This document shows, piece by piece, positions 38,802 to 48,154 of a stretch of DNA of 64,000 nt. The DNA lies in NCBI RefSeq assembly GCF_008312935.1, contig NZ_VSZO01000053.1, forward strand, positions 310,001-374,000, given 5' to 3'. A program made the position numbers and the translations under genes. The notes beneath the pieces are model-generated. The model was not told the DNA's origin. It searched no databases and saw only the letters and a program-made list of their open reading frames with translations. This DNA is from Roseiconus lacunae. GTDB lineage: Bacteria; Planctomycetota; Planctomycetia; Pirellulales; Pirellulaceae. Position 1 is the first letter of the stretch. Every line of letters begins with the position of its first letter.

Positions 38802-39422
38802 GTGCGTTTTCATCCACGTTCAATCGACACAGTCTATCGAATTGTGCGAGTTCCTAAAATCGCAGCGCGTCAAACGTATCGACTCGTTAAAGTGTTTGTC
38901 TTCACCCCCTACGGCGAAAGGCTCGCACCGCAGAACGCTCTTTCTGGCAACTCGTCGCTAGCCACTCGCCTCTCCTCTCTCGGCTACTCCGGCGAACACT
39001 TCGACGCCAAGGCTCAGCAGCCTCCATTGTCCCCGATCAGCACAACGGCGCTCACTTGGATCGACCGCTACGTCAACGAAGTCCGCACAGTGAACGTCCG
39101 TCCGATCAGCGGCAGCTATCTGACCATCGGACAGCGCGGTCGCCGCATCAGCCGCAACCGCCTGGCACAAATTGTCAAAGCCGCTCGCGAATCCGCAGGC
39201 ATCACCAAAGAAGGAGCTTGCCATCTGATTCGCCACACTGCCGCCTCGCTAATGCTCGAAGGAGGCGTCGATCTCCGCAGTCTTAAAGTCTTCCTCGGCC
39301 ACGAAAGCCTGCAAACCACCCAGCGATACACCCACGTCACGCTCGGTCACTTGCGAAAGGTGTATGACCGCTTGGATCCGGGTGGCGACAAACCATCGAA
39401 GCACGACGATTCCAATCCCTGA
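38802..39422 (+). pseudogene. Tyrosine recombinase/integrase fragment (C-terminal catalytic half only)
   Basis: The frame runs 206 codons, but recombinase similarity begins only near 39020 (PLSPISTTALTWIDRYV). It keeps the later catalytic residues: HLIRH (H141, R144), GHESL (H167) and the nucleophile in QRYTHV (Y176), with the typical C-terminal helix HLRKVYDRLDPG. The core-binding domain and the first catalytic Arg are missing, so the protein cannot be a working XerC/D-like recombinase. The first ~70 codons read like non-coding sequence. It is adjacent to a broken transposase-family gene, marking a decayed mobile region. Confidence 0.7.
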
Positions 39423-39501
39423 ATGACCTATGGCCTGGACACAGGCTCGCGAATTGGCGAGCCTATGTCGTCTTGAATGTCTCCCCTTCGCGAGTTTCCC
39501 G

Positions 39502-40364
39502 ATGCCGCTAGGAATCCGCCCAACTGTCGACTTCGTTTTCAAACTTCTCTTTGGGAGTTTGGAAAACACCGACCTGCTGATTCACCTGCTCAACGCGGTG
39601 TTAAAGCCAGAATCGCCAATTGAATAAGTGGAAATCCTGAATCCGTACAACGACAAGATGTTCGAAGACGACAAGTTGTCGATCGTCGACGTGAAAGCGA
39701 GGGATTCCAGTGGTGCCTGGTACGTAATCGAAGTGCAAACCACGATTCCCGTTGAGCTTCGTAATCGACTGGTGTTTTACACTGCTGAGCTATTTTCGCG
39801 TCAGATGAACGAAGGCACCTCGTACGGGGAACTCCGCCCGGCAATCAGTATCTGCTTCCTCACGGAACCGCTATTCCGGGAGGTGGAGTTTGGCACTTGC
39901 GGTTCTCCCTGTACGACGCAGCCCATTCACTGGATTTCGGAGATCAAATCCAACTACACTTGATTCAATTGTCGAAGTATCATGTTAGGGAAGCTGACTT
40001 GGTGGATGCCGATGCATTCGAACGCTGGATCTACTTTCTAACGGAGTCGCAAAATCGGGATCCGGACGAACTTCGTCAACTACTTCCCGATGCCACCTTT
40101 AGCAAGGCCACAGGAATCCTGGAAATGATCGCCAAAAGCCCCGAATTGCGTCTGATTTACGACGACCGTGCCAAGGAAGCAAAGGACCGGTATTCGGAAT
40201 TGAAAGATGCCGAAGCAAGGGGAAAGCTGATTGGCCGAATCCAGACGCTTCAAGAGTTGGTGAGTGACACGATTAGCGATGACGCCATACTCTCAAGTCA
40301 GACATCTGAATCGCTTGAGAGAATGATACGGGAACTCAAGCTGCGGCTTGTCAAACGCGGGTAA
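39502..40364 (+). pseudogene. PD-(D/E)XK nuclease family transposase (Rpn/PDDEXK_2), broken by stop and frameshift
   Basis: Three pieces join into one ~287-residue protein: MPLGIRPTVDFVFKLLFG... from 39502; a TAA at 39625-39627; then, in the same frame, ILNPYNDK...DVKARDSSGAWYVIEVQ, which carries the D...ExQ nuclease signature; then a -1 frameshift at the TTT run 39889-39891, where one T appears missing, after which WHLRFSLYDAAHS continues to 40364. The C-terminal part has the helical, charged tail usual for the family. Two separate lesions argue for real decay rather than one sequencing error. Intact members act as recombination-promoting nucleases or are annotated as transposases. Confidence 0.8.
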
Positions 40365-40743
40365 AGTTCACTGCTGCTCGCGGACGCCCGTGCGGGAGCA
40401 CCAAAACGCATACGACAAATTGATCTGTCAGCGTAGTCCGGCACGCCGCCAATCGCACTCTTTCATCGCGGCCATTCACGGTAATACGCAGTTAAATCTT
40501 TGAAGGCGGCCCAAGTCTTCACCTTCGCCCCCTACGGGAAAGCGATGGGTGTGGATCACTGGCGGCTCGCGCGATTCCGGCGACCGGGTATGATGCCTGG
40601 ACACCTTCCCGACAAGAAGGGCATTCTGCGATAGACTTTGATTCTCAGTTACCGGTTCGTTGCTATGCCGCACGAAAGGCCGGCGGCGAATTCGATCGCG
40701 GTCGCATGCTTGATCTTCAAAGTACCTCTAATTTTTCGCCGAT
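40365..40743. other. Intergenic region, 379 bases
   Basis: No supported gene. A short stretch around 40527-40553 (CTTCACC...CCCTACGG...AAAG) resembles 38902-38925 upstream of the recombinase fragment, so these may be two flanking copies of a repeat bounding the decayed mobile region. Confidence 0.4.
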
Positions 40744-42168
40744 GTGAATCGATCGAATCCTTATCAGTCACCGTCTCCGGATGAGTCGTCAGCCGATCAG
40801 ACGGTCGACGATTTGAATGAGCACATCGCGGAGGCTCCCACGGATTTTTTCGCCGATAGCCGTCAGCTCGAGCGACGCGTGGTGTGGTGGTCGACCGGTT
40901 GGTTTTTCTTCACGTTGCTGAGTTACAGCATCGTTCGCCCGATCCGAGAAACGATGGGCGCAATCGGTGGGACGAAACAATTGCAAGGTCTGATGCTGGT
41001 GACATTTGTCGTCATGCTGTTCGCCGTTCCCGCGTATTCAGCGCTGGTTAATCGGCTTCCGCGACGATGGCTGGTTCGTGTCATCGTGCATTTCTTTTCG
41101 TGCTGCTTGTTGTTTTTCAGCTTTGCCCAGCGATCGGATGTCGCTTTCGTCCAGGTCTGGTCGGCTCGAGCGTTCTTTGTCTGGGTGAATGTGTTTGCGT
41201 TGGTCGGGACAAGCGTGTTTTGGTCCGTGTTGGCAGACATCTTTAATAGCTCGCAAGCGAAACGGCTTTTTGGCCGAATCGCCGCCGGCGGCACCGTCGG
41301 CGCGATCACAGGGTCTTTCTTAGCCAGTCAAGTCGCGACCTTGGTTTCGCTACCCAATTTAGTTTTGATTCCAGTCGTGACGCTGCAAATGGGCCTCTGG
41401 TTCGCTTGGCGAACGGAGCGTTCTGTCGAACAAAGCCAAGCCGCGTTGACTGAGAATACGGCACAACCTCAGCAGCAATCGTCGGCGAATCGTTCGAACG
41501 GCGACCGGCTTGCCGCAGGAGGTCTTTGGGAAGGCATCGCCCACGTTTTAAAGTCACCTTACCTACTATCGATCTGCTTGTTTTTGTTCTTCGTTCAAGC
41601 GTCCGGTACTCAAATGTATTTCCAACAGGCGGAGATCGTCGGAAGGAGCGTTGTCGACGATCAAGAAAAGATTCGGTTGTTTGCCTGGATCGATTTCGCG
41701 ACGCAAGTGTTGACGCTGTTCGCTCAGACCGTGCTGTCGGGGTTGATTCTCCGTAAGCTGGGCGTGGCCGTCGCGCTTTGCGTACTTCCGTTGATCTATT
41801 TCGTTTCCTTCACCGTGTTATCGTTTCATGCCGATCTGATGGTGGTGGCCGTCGCGATGGTTGTGGCTCGTGCGACGGCCTATGGAATCACGGTCCCTTC
41901 ACGGGAGGTTCTGTTTACCGTTGTCAGCCGCGAAGACAAATACAAATCGAAGAACTTCATCGACACCGTGGTCCTTCGTGGTGGTGATGCGACCGCCGGG
42001 CAACTGCTCGGCTCACTAAAGAACTTTGCCGGGATAAGCTTTTCGGCCGTGAACCTAATCTCGCTTCCGGTCATCGTCGTGTGGATGTATGCCGCCTATC
42101 GCCTGGGCAACCGTCAGCGAAAACTCGCGTTGGGTTCAATCGCGGTCGGTAACGCAAAGGATTCCTAA
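40744..42168 (+). CDS. Tlc/NTP-NDP exchange-like or MFS-type transporter
   Basis: 474 residues with about twelve hydrophobic segments. After a polar ~45-residue N-terminus the first segment contains FFFTLLSYSIVRPIRETMG, which matches the SYYxLRPxRDE-type motif of bacterial nucleotide-exchange-like (Tlc-related) carriers. A polar loop of about 45 residues (Gln/Ser/Asn-rich) splits the protein into two halves, and the second half includes ATAYGITVPSREVLFTVVSREDKYKSKNFIDT, a motif also typical of this group. The substrate is not predictable; many free-living bacteria carry these genes annotated simply as MFS transporters. GTG start. Transcribed alone; the next gene begins 405 bases downstream. 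Confidence 0.7.
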   Translation: MNRSNPYQSPSPDESSADQTVDDLNEHIAEAPTDFFADSRQLERRVVWWSTGWFFFTLLSYSIVRPIRETMGAIGGTKQLQGLMLVTFVVMLFAVPAYSALVNRLPRRWLVRVIVHFFSCCLLFFSFAQRSDVAFVQVWSARAFFVWVNVFALVGTSVFWSVLADIFNSSQAKRLFGRIAAGGTVGAITGSFLASQVATLVSLPNLVLIPVVTLQMGLWFAWRTERSVEQSQAALTENTAQPQQQSSANRSNGDRLAAGGLWEGIAHVLKSPYLLSICLFLFFVQASGTQMYFQQAEIVGRSVVDDQEKIRLFAWIDFATQVLTLFAQTVLSGLILRKLGVAVALCVLPLIYFVSFTVLSFHADLMVVAVAMVVARATAYGITVPSREVLFTVVSREDKYKSKNFIDTVVLRGGDATAGQLLGSLKNFAGISFSAVNLISLPVIVVWMYAAYRLGNRQRKLALGSIAVGNAKDS

Positions 42169-42573
42169 GCCAATCTTTCGGTTTGATACGAACGACAAGC
42201 TATTTCTTAGCGCCAGCGGCGGTGCTTTTTCCGGATACCTGTCGCTCATCCGTTGAGCAGACCAACTCCCTAAATTTGCAAATTTCCGACGCAGCAACAC
42301 GCTACCGCCAAGAACGAGTACACCGTTTTTTGGCTCATGCGCAAAGTTCGGTGAGGGGAGATGCCCGCGAGGCACGATCAACGCGTTCGCTAAACACGCC
42401 CTCACGCCCAGAGTTGACCGAGGTCGGTAAAGTGCTCACTCACACTTCAAAGCGAAAATGAATAGGACATCAAATAATCCGTAGATTCTCGCTAACCGGA
42501 TTGCATCCCCTCCGTAGAGCCGTTAGCCTGTCGGGTGAATGGATAACCCACCTGTAGAGGCATCGTTTTTCTG
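42169..42573. other. Intergenic region, 405 bases, with a 14-bp palindrome
   Basis: Leader region of the large repeat protein. It holds a perfect palindrome AAATTTGCAAATTT at 42272-42285, AT-rich in an otherwise GC-richer context and a possible operator. No gene seen. Confidence 0.5.
42272..42285. promoter_or_regulatory. Perfect 14-bp AT-rich palindrome, possible operator
   Basis: AAATTTGCAAATTT equals its own reverse complement. It lies about 290 bases before the large repeat protein gene and 100 bases after the transporter gene. No regulator gene is adjacent. Confidence 0.35.
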
Positions 42574-45500
42574 ATGAGAAAACGACGAAGTTCAGCGAAT
42601 CAGGCCCCGTATTCACCAATTCGGACATCGCGTCGAAAGCGACGCCGCGTTTTAGGGTTGCAGAACCTGGAATCCAGACGCGTGCTCACCGCGGTTCCAC
42701 CGGGCGACTATTCGGGGAACTTCAACCAAGACACTGAATTCCTCGACACAAACGCAGTCTACCAGATCACATCTGACGGTGTGATCGCGCCGGGAGTCAA
42801 GGTTTACGTCGGTCCTGGCGTGACAGTGAATCTCGCCAACAATGTCAATTGGCTCGTGCGAGGTGAACTGCAATTTGATGATGCTCAGCAAGTTGGTTTT
42901 TTTGACAACAACTCAAGTAATTCAATCGCCAATACCAGCATCGAGGTGCAATCGGGCGGCGCCCTTGATGCTGACAGCACTCCGTTTGTCCTACTGTCGA
43001 CGGGAAACGACAACAGTTTCATCGAAGTTGAACAAGGCGGAAACTTCACAGCCGATGATTCTGACTTCTTGATCAAAAAGGTAGTGTGGCGTGGGGCTGC
43101 TGTACTCGGCCCAGAAGATGTGACGAACAATGTGTTTGGTGCAGTCGTCGGCGCGCCGGCCGAGTATCTTCCTCGGCTAGCAAACAACGATAGTTTTGCG
43201 CAAGTCGAGATCAGTGGCGAATCGGTTGTGTCGGACGTGACACTGACACAGATGGGCACCGTCACCACAACCAACCTCAAGTATCGTTTCACCAGTGACA
43301 TCGAAATTGATCCTGGCGCACAGCTAAAATTCGATCCCGGTACACATGTCGAACTCGCGAATTCAGTCAATATCTCCGTCGAAGGAAAACTGTGGTTCGA
43401 TAATGTGAGTGACGTCGGGTTTTTCGACGACAATTCCTACAACTCGGTCTCGACGACCAGTATCGAAGTCCAGTCGGGCGGCATTCTGGAAGCCGACAGC
43501 ACGCCGTTAACCTTGGCGACCATCGGCAACGATCAGAGTTTGATTGAGATCAATGCGGGCGGCCTACTCCTTGCCGAAGACTCGGAATTCTCGATCAAAA
43601 ACGTCATTTGGCAGGGAGCATCTTTGCTGAACGTCGGTGACGTCCAGAACAATGTGTTCGGCGCAATCGTTGGCGTTCCCGTCGAGCATGTACCACGACT
43701 CGAAAACAACGACAGCTTTAACCGCGTTGATCTCAGCGGAGAATCGGTCGTTTCCAGTGTCACGCTGAAGCAAATGGGCACGGTCACCACGACGAATCTC
43801 ATCTATCGTTTCACCAGTGACATCGAAATCGATCCGGGGGCACTGCTAAAATTTGATCCCGGTACACGCGTCGAAGTTGCGAATTCAGTCAACATTTCCG
43901 TCGAAGGAAAACTCTGGTTTGATGACGTAAGCGACGTCGGGTTCTTCGACAACAATACCTACAACTCCGTCTCGTCGACTAGTATCGAAGTCCAGTCGGG
44001 CGGCATTCTGGAAGCCGACAGCACGCCGTTTACCTTGGCGACCACCGGCAACGATCAGAGTTTGATTGAGATCAATGCGGGCGGCCAATTCCTTGCCGAA
44101 GACTCGGACTTCTTAATCAAGAACGTCATTTGGCGGGGAGCATCTTTGCTGAACGTCGGCGATGTCCAGAACAATGTGTTCGGCGCAATCGTCGGCGTTC
44201 CCGTCGAGTACGTTCCGCGACTCGAAAACAACGACAGCTTTAACCGCGTCGATCTCAGCGGAGAATCGGTCGTTTCCAGTGTCACGCTGACGCAAATGGG
44301 CACGGTCACCACAACCAATTTCAACTATCGTTTCACCAGTGACATCGAAATCGATCCTGGGGCACTGCTAAAGTTCGACCCCGGTACACGTGTCGAAGTT
44401 GCGAATTCAGTCAACATTTCCGTCGAAGGAAAACTCTGGTTTGATGACGTAAGCGACGTCGGATTCTTCGACGACAATTTCAGCAACTCCGTTTCGACAA
44501 CCAGTATTGAAGTCCAGTCGGGCGGAATTCTGGAAGCCGACAGCACGCCGTTTACCTTGGCGACCACCGGCAACGATCAGAGTTTGATTGAGATCAATTC
44601 GGGCGGCCAATTCCTTGCCGAAGACTCGGACTTCTTGGTTAAAAACGTCATTTGGCGAGGGGCATCTTTGCTGAACATCGGCGATGTCCAGAACAATGTG
44701 TTCGGCGCAATCGTCGGCGTTCCCGTTGAGTACGTCCCACGACTCGAAAACAACGACAGCTTTCACCGCGTTGATCTCAGCGGAGAATCGATCTTTTCCA
44801 TTGTCACACTGACGCAAATGGGCACCGTCACCACGACGAATCTCAAGTATCGCTTCACCAGTGACATCGAAATTGATCCGGGCGCACTGCTAAAGTTCGA
44901 CCCCGGTACACGTGTCGAAGTTGCGAATTCAGTCAACATTTCCGTCGAAGGAAAACTCTGGTTTGATGACGTAAGCGACGTCGGATTCTTCGACGACAAT
45001 TTCAGCAACTCCGTTTCGACAACCAGTATTGAAGTCCAGTCGGGCGGAATTCTGGAAGCCGACAGCACGCCGTTTACCTTGGCGACCACCGGCAACGATC
45101 AGAGTTTTGTCGAGATCAATGCGGGCGGCCAATTCCTTGCCGAAGACTCGGACTTCTTAATCAAGAACGTCATTTGGCGGGGAGCATCTTTGCTGAACGT
45201 CGGCGATGTCCAGAACAATGTGTTCGGCGCAATCGTCGGCGTTCCCGTCGAGTACGTTCCGCGACTCGAAAACAACGACAGCTTCAATCGCATCGACCTT
45301 AGCGGCGATCCCGTCAATTCAGACACCACATTAACACAGATGGGAACGGTCACCACAACCAACCTCAAGTATCGTTTCACCAATGACATCTTGATTGCCC
45401 CCGGATCGATGCTGAAGTTTGGCCCTGGCACCACGGTAGAACTGGCGAACGCCGTCAATATTTCAGTTGAAGGAAAACTCTGGTTTTGTGATGCTTCGGA

Positions 45501-47247
45501 AGTGGGATTTTACGAGAGTAACTTCAGCAATTCAGTGACCACCACAAGCATCGATATTCTATCGGGCGGTGAACTTGAATCTGACAGCACACAGTTTGTC
45601 GTTTTGACAACGGGAGGCAACGACCAAAGCGTCTTAAGCGTTCAGCCTAACGGCATCTTTCGATCGAGTGGTGGTAGCGAGTACGAATTGGGCCTCGTGT
45701 CACTCGACCGCGTGACGCTGGCTTCGATTGAGAACTCAACCTTTTCAAACGCTCTGAACCTCACGGTAAATGCCGAGACCACCATTTCGGCTAAGCACAA
45801 TAACTTTGGTTCGGCTTCTTTGTCCGCCACTGGACTTGCCTCAGAAACCATTGACCTCGCTGACAATTGGTGGGGGACGACGAACCCAACTGCGATCGAG
45901 AACAAGATTCTTCATCAAGTCGACGACGCTAGCCGTCCTCTCGTGCTGTTCACTCCGTTTCTTTCGCAGCCGCCTCGACTTGCGGAATACGTCCCAACTC
46001 ACTTGTCGATTGGCGAGTCAATATTGGTCGCCGGACAGACGCTGACGGTCATTTATGCGATCGACAATGTCAGCCCGATTGGGAATGGCGAGAAGCAGTC
46101 CGCGGCATTCTTTTATCTCAATACGAACACTGATCAAGACGGTTCCGTTCCGCTTATCGTCGTGCCGGTAGATACGCTTTCGGCTAACAGTAGCACTGGT
46201 CTTCGCTCCGTTCAGTTAACACTTCCCGATGAGAGTCATCCAATTTGGTCAAATGGGCTGCCTGGCGACTATTCGCTCAGCATGTTGGTCGATGCGACAA
46301 ACGTCATTCCTGAATTCGATGAGAAAAACAACCGGCTCTCAACCGGCACGCATGTGATCCCACCTTTAATCACCGTCGTCGAAACGGAAGGGAGCACCAT
46401 CGTCAGCGAGGATGGCACCACAGACAGCCTTGCCCTGATGCTGCACCAGGTACCTTCATCCGACGTCGTTGTCACTGCCACCCCAGACGAGCAGCTCGAT
46501 CTTGGAAATGGCCCTGGGCAAGCCGTCTCCATCACGATTACTCCCGCCGAAGCTTTGACGCCGCGTTCTATTTCGGTAATCGCCTCAGATGACACAATTA
46601 TCGAAGCATCGCATCTCGGAAACATTACGTATGCGGTCGCTAGTAGCGACTCTAATTTCGACTCCATCGCCGTCGCGGCCACCAACGTGACCGTGATCGA
46701 CAACGACTCCGTGCGAGTAAGCGAAGTGGTGATTAATGACGGCAGCTCGCAGCGGTCGTCCATTGAAAACATCAAGATCACTTTTAATGCCGAAGTGACC
46801 ACGTCTCGAGAGTCATTTCGCTTACGGCATCTCGATACCGGCGAATTAACTGCTCCACAATCAACATCGTCCATCGTCGCCAACGGAAGGACAACGGTCA
46901 CCCTTGTTTTTGACCGGGAAAGCGTTGTCGATGGAAGGTACGAATTGATCGTTCAAGCCCAGAACGTGACAGCCATGGGGCACCAACTGGATGGAAACGC
47001 GGACGCCATTTCAGGTGACGATTTTGTCTATCGAGCAGACGACTTCTTTCGCTTCTACGGCGACACCAATGGTGACGGCTTCGTCGATGCAATTGACCTG
47101 TTCAACGGATTCCTGCCGGCGTTCGGTTCAAACGAAGGAAACCTAAATTATCGATCCGATTTGGATTCAAACCAAGACGGATTTGTCGACGCCGTCGATT
47201 TGTTCGATCACTTTCTTCCTAATTTCGGGACAAGCCTTTCGACCTAG
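42574..47247 (+). CDS. Giant secreted repeat protein with LEPR-XLL-like N-terminus, CARDB-like and dockerin-type domains
   Basis: 1557 residues. The N-terminus is highly basic (RTSRRKRRR) and leads to LQNLESRRVLTA, a variant of the LEPR-XLL motif on very large planctomycete surface proteins. From about residue 63 come six tandem repeats of 174 residues (the last diverged), each with YRFTSDIEIDPG, NSVNISVEGKLWFDD and NVFGAIVG; the regular NxxG/beta pattern suggests a beta-helix. The array ends in DNWWGTTNPTAIENKI, typical of beta-helix ends. A CARDB-like adhesion domain follows (about 1140-1260, ending IPEFDEKNN), then Calx-beta-like and Ig-like regions (about 1265-1480), and a dockerin-type C-terminus with two calcium loops, DTNGDGFVDAIDLF and DSNQDGFVDAVDLF. 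Probably a cell-surface or matrix protein; no enzyme domain seen. Confidence 0.88.
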   Translation: MRKRRSSANQAPYSPIRTSRRKRRRVLGLQNLESRRVLTAVPPGDYSGNFNQDTEFLDTNAVYQITSDGVIAPGVKVYVGPGVTVNLANNVNWLVRGELQFDDAQQVGFFDNNSSNSIANTSIEVQSGGALDADSTPFVLLSTGNDNSFIEVEQGGNFTADDSDFLIKKVVWRGAAVLGPEDVTNNVFGAVVGAPAEYLPRLANNDSFAQVEISGESVVSDVTLTQMGTVTTTNLKYRFTSDIEIDPGAQLKFDPGTHVELANSVNISVEGKLWFDNVSDVGFFDDNSYNSVSTTSIEVQSGGILEADSTPLTLATIGNDQSLIEINAGGLLLAEDSEFSIKNVIWQGASLLNVGDVQNNVFGAIVGVPVEHVPRLENNDSFNRVDLSGESVVSSVTLKQMGTVTTTNLIYRFTSDIEIDPGALLKFDPGTRVEVANSVNISVEGKLWFDDVSDVGFFDNNTYNSVSSTSIEVQSGGILEADSTPFTLATTGNDQSLIEINAGGQFLAEDSDFLIKNVIWRGASLLNVGDVQNNVFGAIVGVPVEYVPRLENNDSFNRVDLSGESVVSSVTLTQMGTVTTTNFNYRFTSDIEIDPGALLKFDPGTRVEVANSVNISVEGKLWFDDVSDVGFFDDNFSNSVSTTSIEVQSGGILEADSTPFTLATTGNDQSLIEINSGGQFLAEDSDFLVKNVIWRGASLLNIGDVQNNVFGAIVGVPVEYVPRLENNDSFHRVDLSGESIFSIVTLTQMGTVTTTNLKYRFTSDIEIDPGALLKFDPGTRVEVANSVNISVEGKLWFDDVSDVGFFDDNFSNSVSTTSIEVQSGGILEADSTPFTLATTGNDQSFVEINAGGQFLAEDSDFLIKNVIWRGASLLNVGDVQNNVFGAIVGVPVEYVPRLENNDSFNRIDLSGDPVNSDTTLTQMGTVTTTNLKYRFTNDILIAPGSMLKFGPGTTVELANAVNISVEGKLWFCDASEVGFYESNFSNSVTTTSIDILSGGELESDSTQFVVLTTGGNDQSVLSVQPNGIFRSSGGSEYELGLVSLDRVTLASIENSTFSNALNLTVNAETTISAKHNNFGSASLSATGLASETIDLADNWWGTTNPTAIENKILHQVDDASRPLVLFTPFLSQPPRLAEYVPTHLSIGESILVAGQTLTVIYAIDNVSPIGNGEKQSAAFFYLNTNTDQDGSVPLIVVPVDTLSANSSTGLRSVQLTLPDESHPIWSNGLPGDYSLSMLVDATNVIPEFDEKNNRLSTGTHVIPPLITVVETEGSTIVSEDGTTDSLALMLHQVPSSDVVVTATPDEQLDLGNGPGQAVSITITPAEALTPRSISVIASDDTIIEASHLGNITYAVASSDSNFDSIAVAATNVTVIDNDSVRVSEVVINDGSSQRSSIENIKITFNAEVTTSRESFRLRHLDTGELTAPQSTSSIVANGRTTVTLVFDRESVVDGRYELIVQAQNVTAMGHQLDGNADAISGDDFVYRADDFFRFYGDTNGDGFVDAIDLFNGFLPAFGSNEGNLNYRSDLDSNQDGFVDAVDLFDHFLPNFGTSLST
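42760..45690 (+). repeat. Six tandem repeats of 522 bp in the giant secreted protein gene
   Basis: Landmark positions step by exactly 522 bases: GAC/GATCAGAGT-type sites at 43009, 43531, 44053, 44575 and 45097, then 525 to 45622 (one extra codon). Unit starts (the TAT codon of YRFTS, YQITS in unit 1) fall at 42760, 43282, 43804, 44326, 44848 and 45370. Units 3-5 are nearly identical in DNA over long stretches; units 1 and 6 are diverged. Confidence 0.95.
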
Positions 47248-47282
47248 TGCTTTGCTCCATTTGATTGTACGGGTGCGAGTCT

Positions 47283-47348
47283 TCAGCCGACGGGCGTCAG
47301 CCCCGGTTATTGCTCGGAAACCGTGGCCGAATGCCATTCGGCTAATCC
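47283..47348 (+). repeat. Dispersed intergenic repeat, copy B
   Basis: TCAGCCGACGGGCGTCAGCC at the start and GCCATTCGGCTAATCC at the end; aligns with copy A at 32180-32243 over its full length with about one difference in five bases. It lies between the giant repeat protein and the PEP-CTERM gene. Confidence 0.7.
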
Positions 47349-47432
47349 TTCAATCAAATGGGAACGAAACACCCGTGGGTGAGGCTCGTCCACCTTCATG
47401 TAACCGCTTTAACGCCTTTCGATGGACTTACA

Positions 47433-48056
47433 ATGAGATACTGCCGGATTACGCTCACGATTCTTTGCTTCCTTTTGATTCCCAAATTTGCTCATTCTGC
47501 GGTGACGTACGAAGTCCTGTTTGATCAATCGACCTACGTCGGCAATCCCGGAGACACGTTGGTCGCCAATCTATTACTGCGCGAGACCGCTACCGAAGGC
47601 GACCCGAATCTGATCGCGCCGGGCAACGGACTGGGAAGTGCGAATTTCAGGGTTGCCTGGACGGGAACGACAGACTTGATTTCGTCTCTGGGTGGTCCCG
47701 GATTCATCTCTGGCGGAATCGACGTCGAAGCCGACCATGTGGTTGTGAGGCAACTTGCGTTTCCGCCCGGAGATGCAGGAGTCGAGGTTTCCCAGGGTGT
47801 TCGCGAAGTCACGATTGGCACATTCGAATTCCAAGTCCCGACGATGCTCGGCGCCGAGGCGGTTATCACTCCATCCGACCAAAGTCTCGGCAGCGACTTC
47901 GCAATTGCGGCGACTCCCACGACCATCCTCGATGGTGATCTGACTTTTCGCTCTTCGACAATTTCCGCCGTCCCCGAACCGACTCTTCTGCCACTTCTGG
48001 GAATGGCCATTGCAGGTGTATGGAACTTCCGGCGCCCTCGCCGCGATCGTTCGTAA
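47433..48056 (+). CDS. PEP-CTERM sorting-signal protein, hypothetical
   Basis: 207 residues from the ATG at 47433, chosen because it opens with a signal peptide (CRITLTILCFLLIPKFAHSA); the frame is open upstream to 47358. The middle is a beta-rich domain (YEVLFDQSTYVGNPGDTLVANLLL), similar in style to cohesin-like or other secreted beta-sandwich folds, though I cannot assign it. The C-terminus is a textbook PEP-CTERM tripartite signal: VPEPT, a hydrophobic segment (LLPLLGMAIAGVWNF), then basic RRPRRDR. This should be recognised by an exosortase (EpsH/XrtA type) coded elsewhere and processed during export of extracellular matrix. Confidence 0.85.
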   Translation: MRYCRITLTILCFLLIPKFAHSAVTYEVLFDQSTYVGNPGDTLVANLLLRETATEGDPNLIAPGNGLGSANFRVAWTGTTDLISSLGGPGFISGGIDVEADHVVVRQLAFPPGDAGVEVSQGVREVTIGTFEFQVPTMLGAEAVITPSDQSLGSDFAIAATPTTILDGDLTFRSSTISAVPEPTLLPLLGMAIAGVWNFRRPRRDRS

Positions 48057-48154
48057 GCCGTGTAGGTGAATGGTTCCGGAATCAGTGGGATTTTCCGGTG
48101 CGACGCACGATTCGACATCAATGGTTCGATCGAAACCGAATTTCAGCTTGATCG

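Noticed and set aside
42885-45458. Several minus-strand frames opposite the 522-bp repeats
   Set aside because: They recur with the same period because they mirror the repeats.
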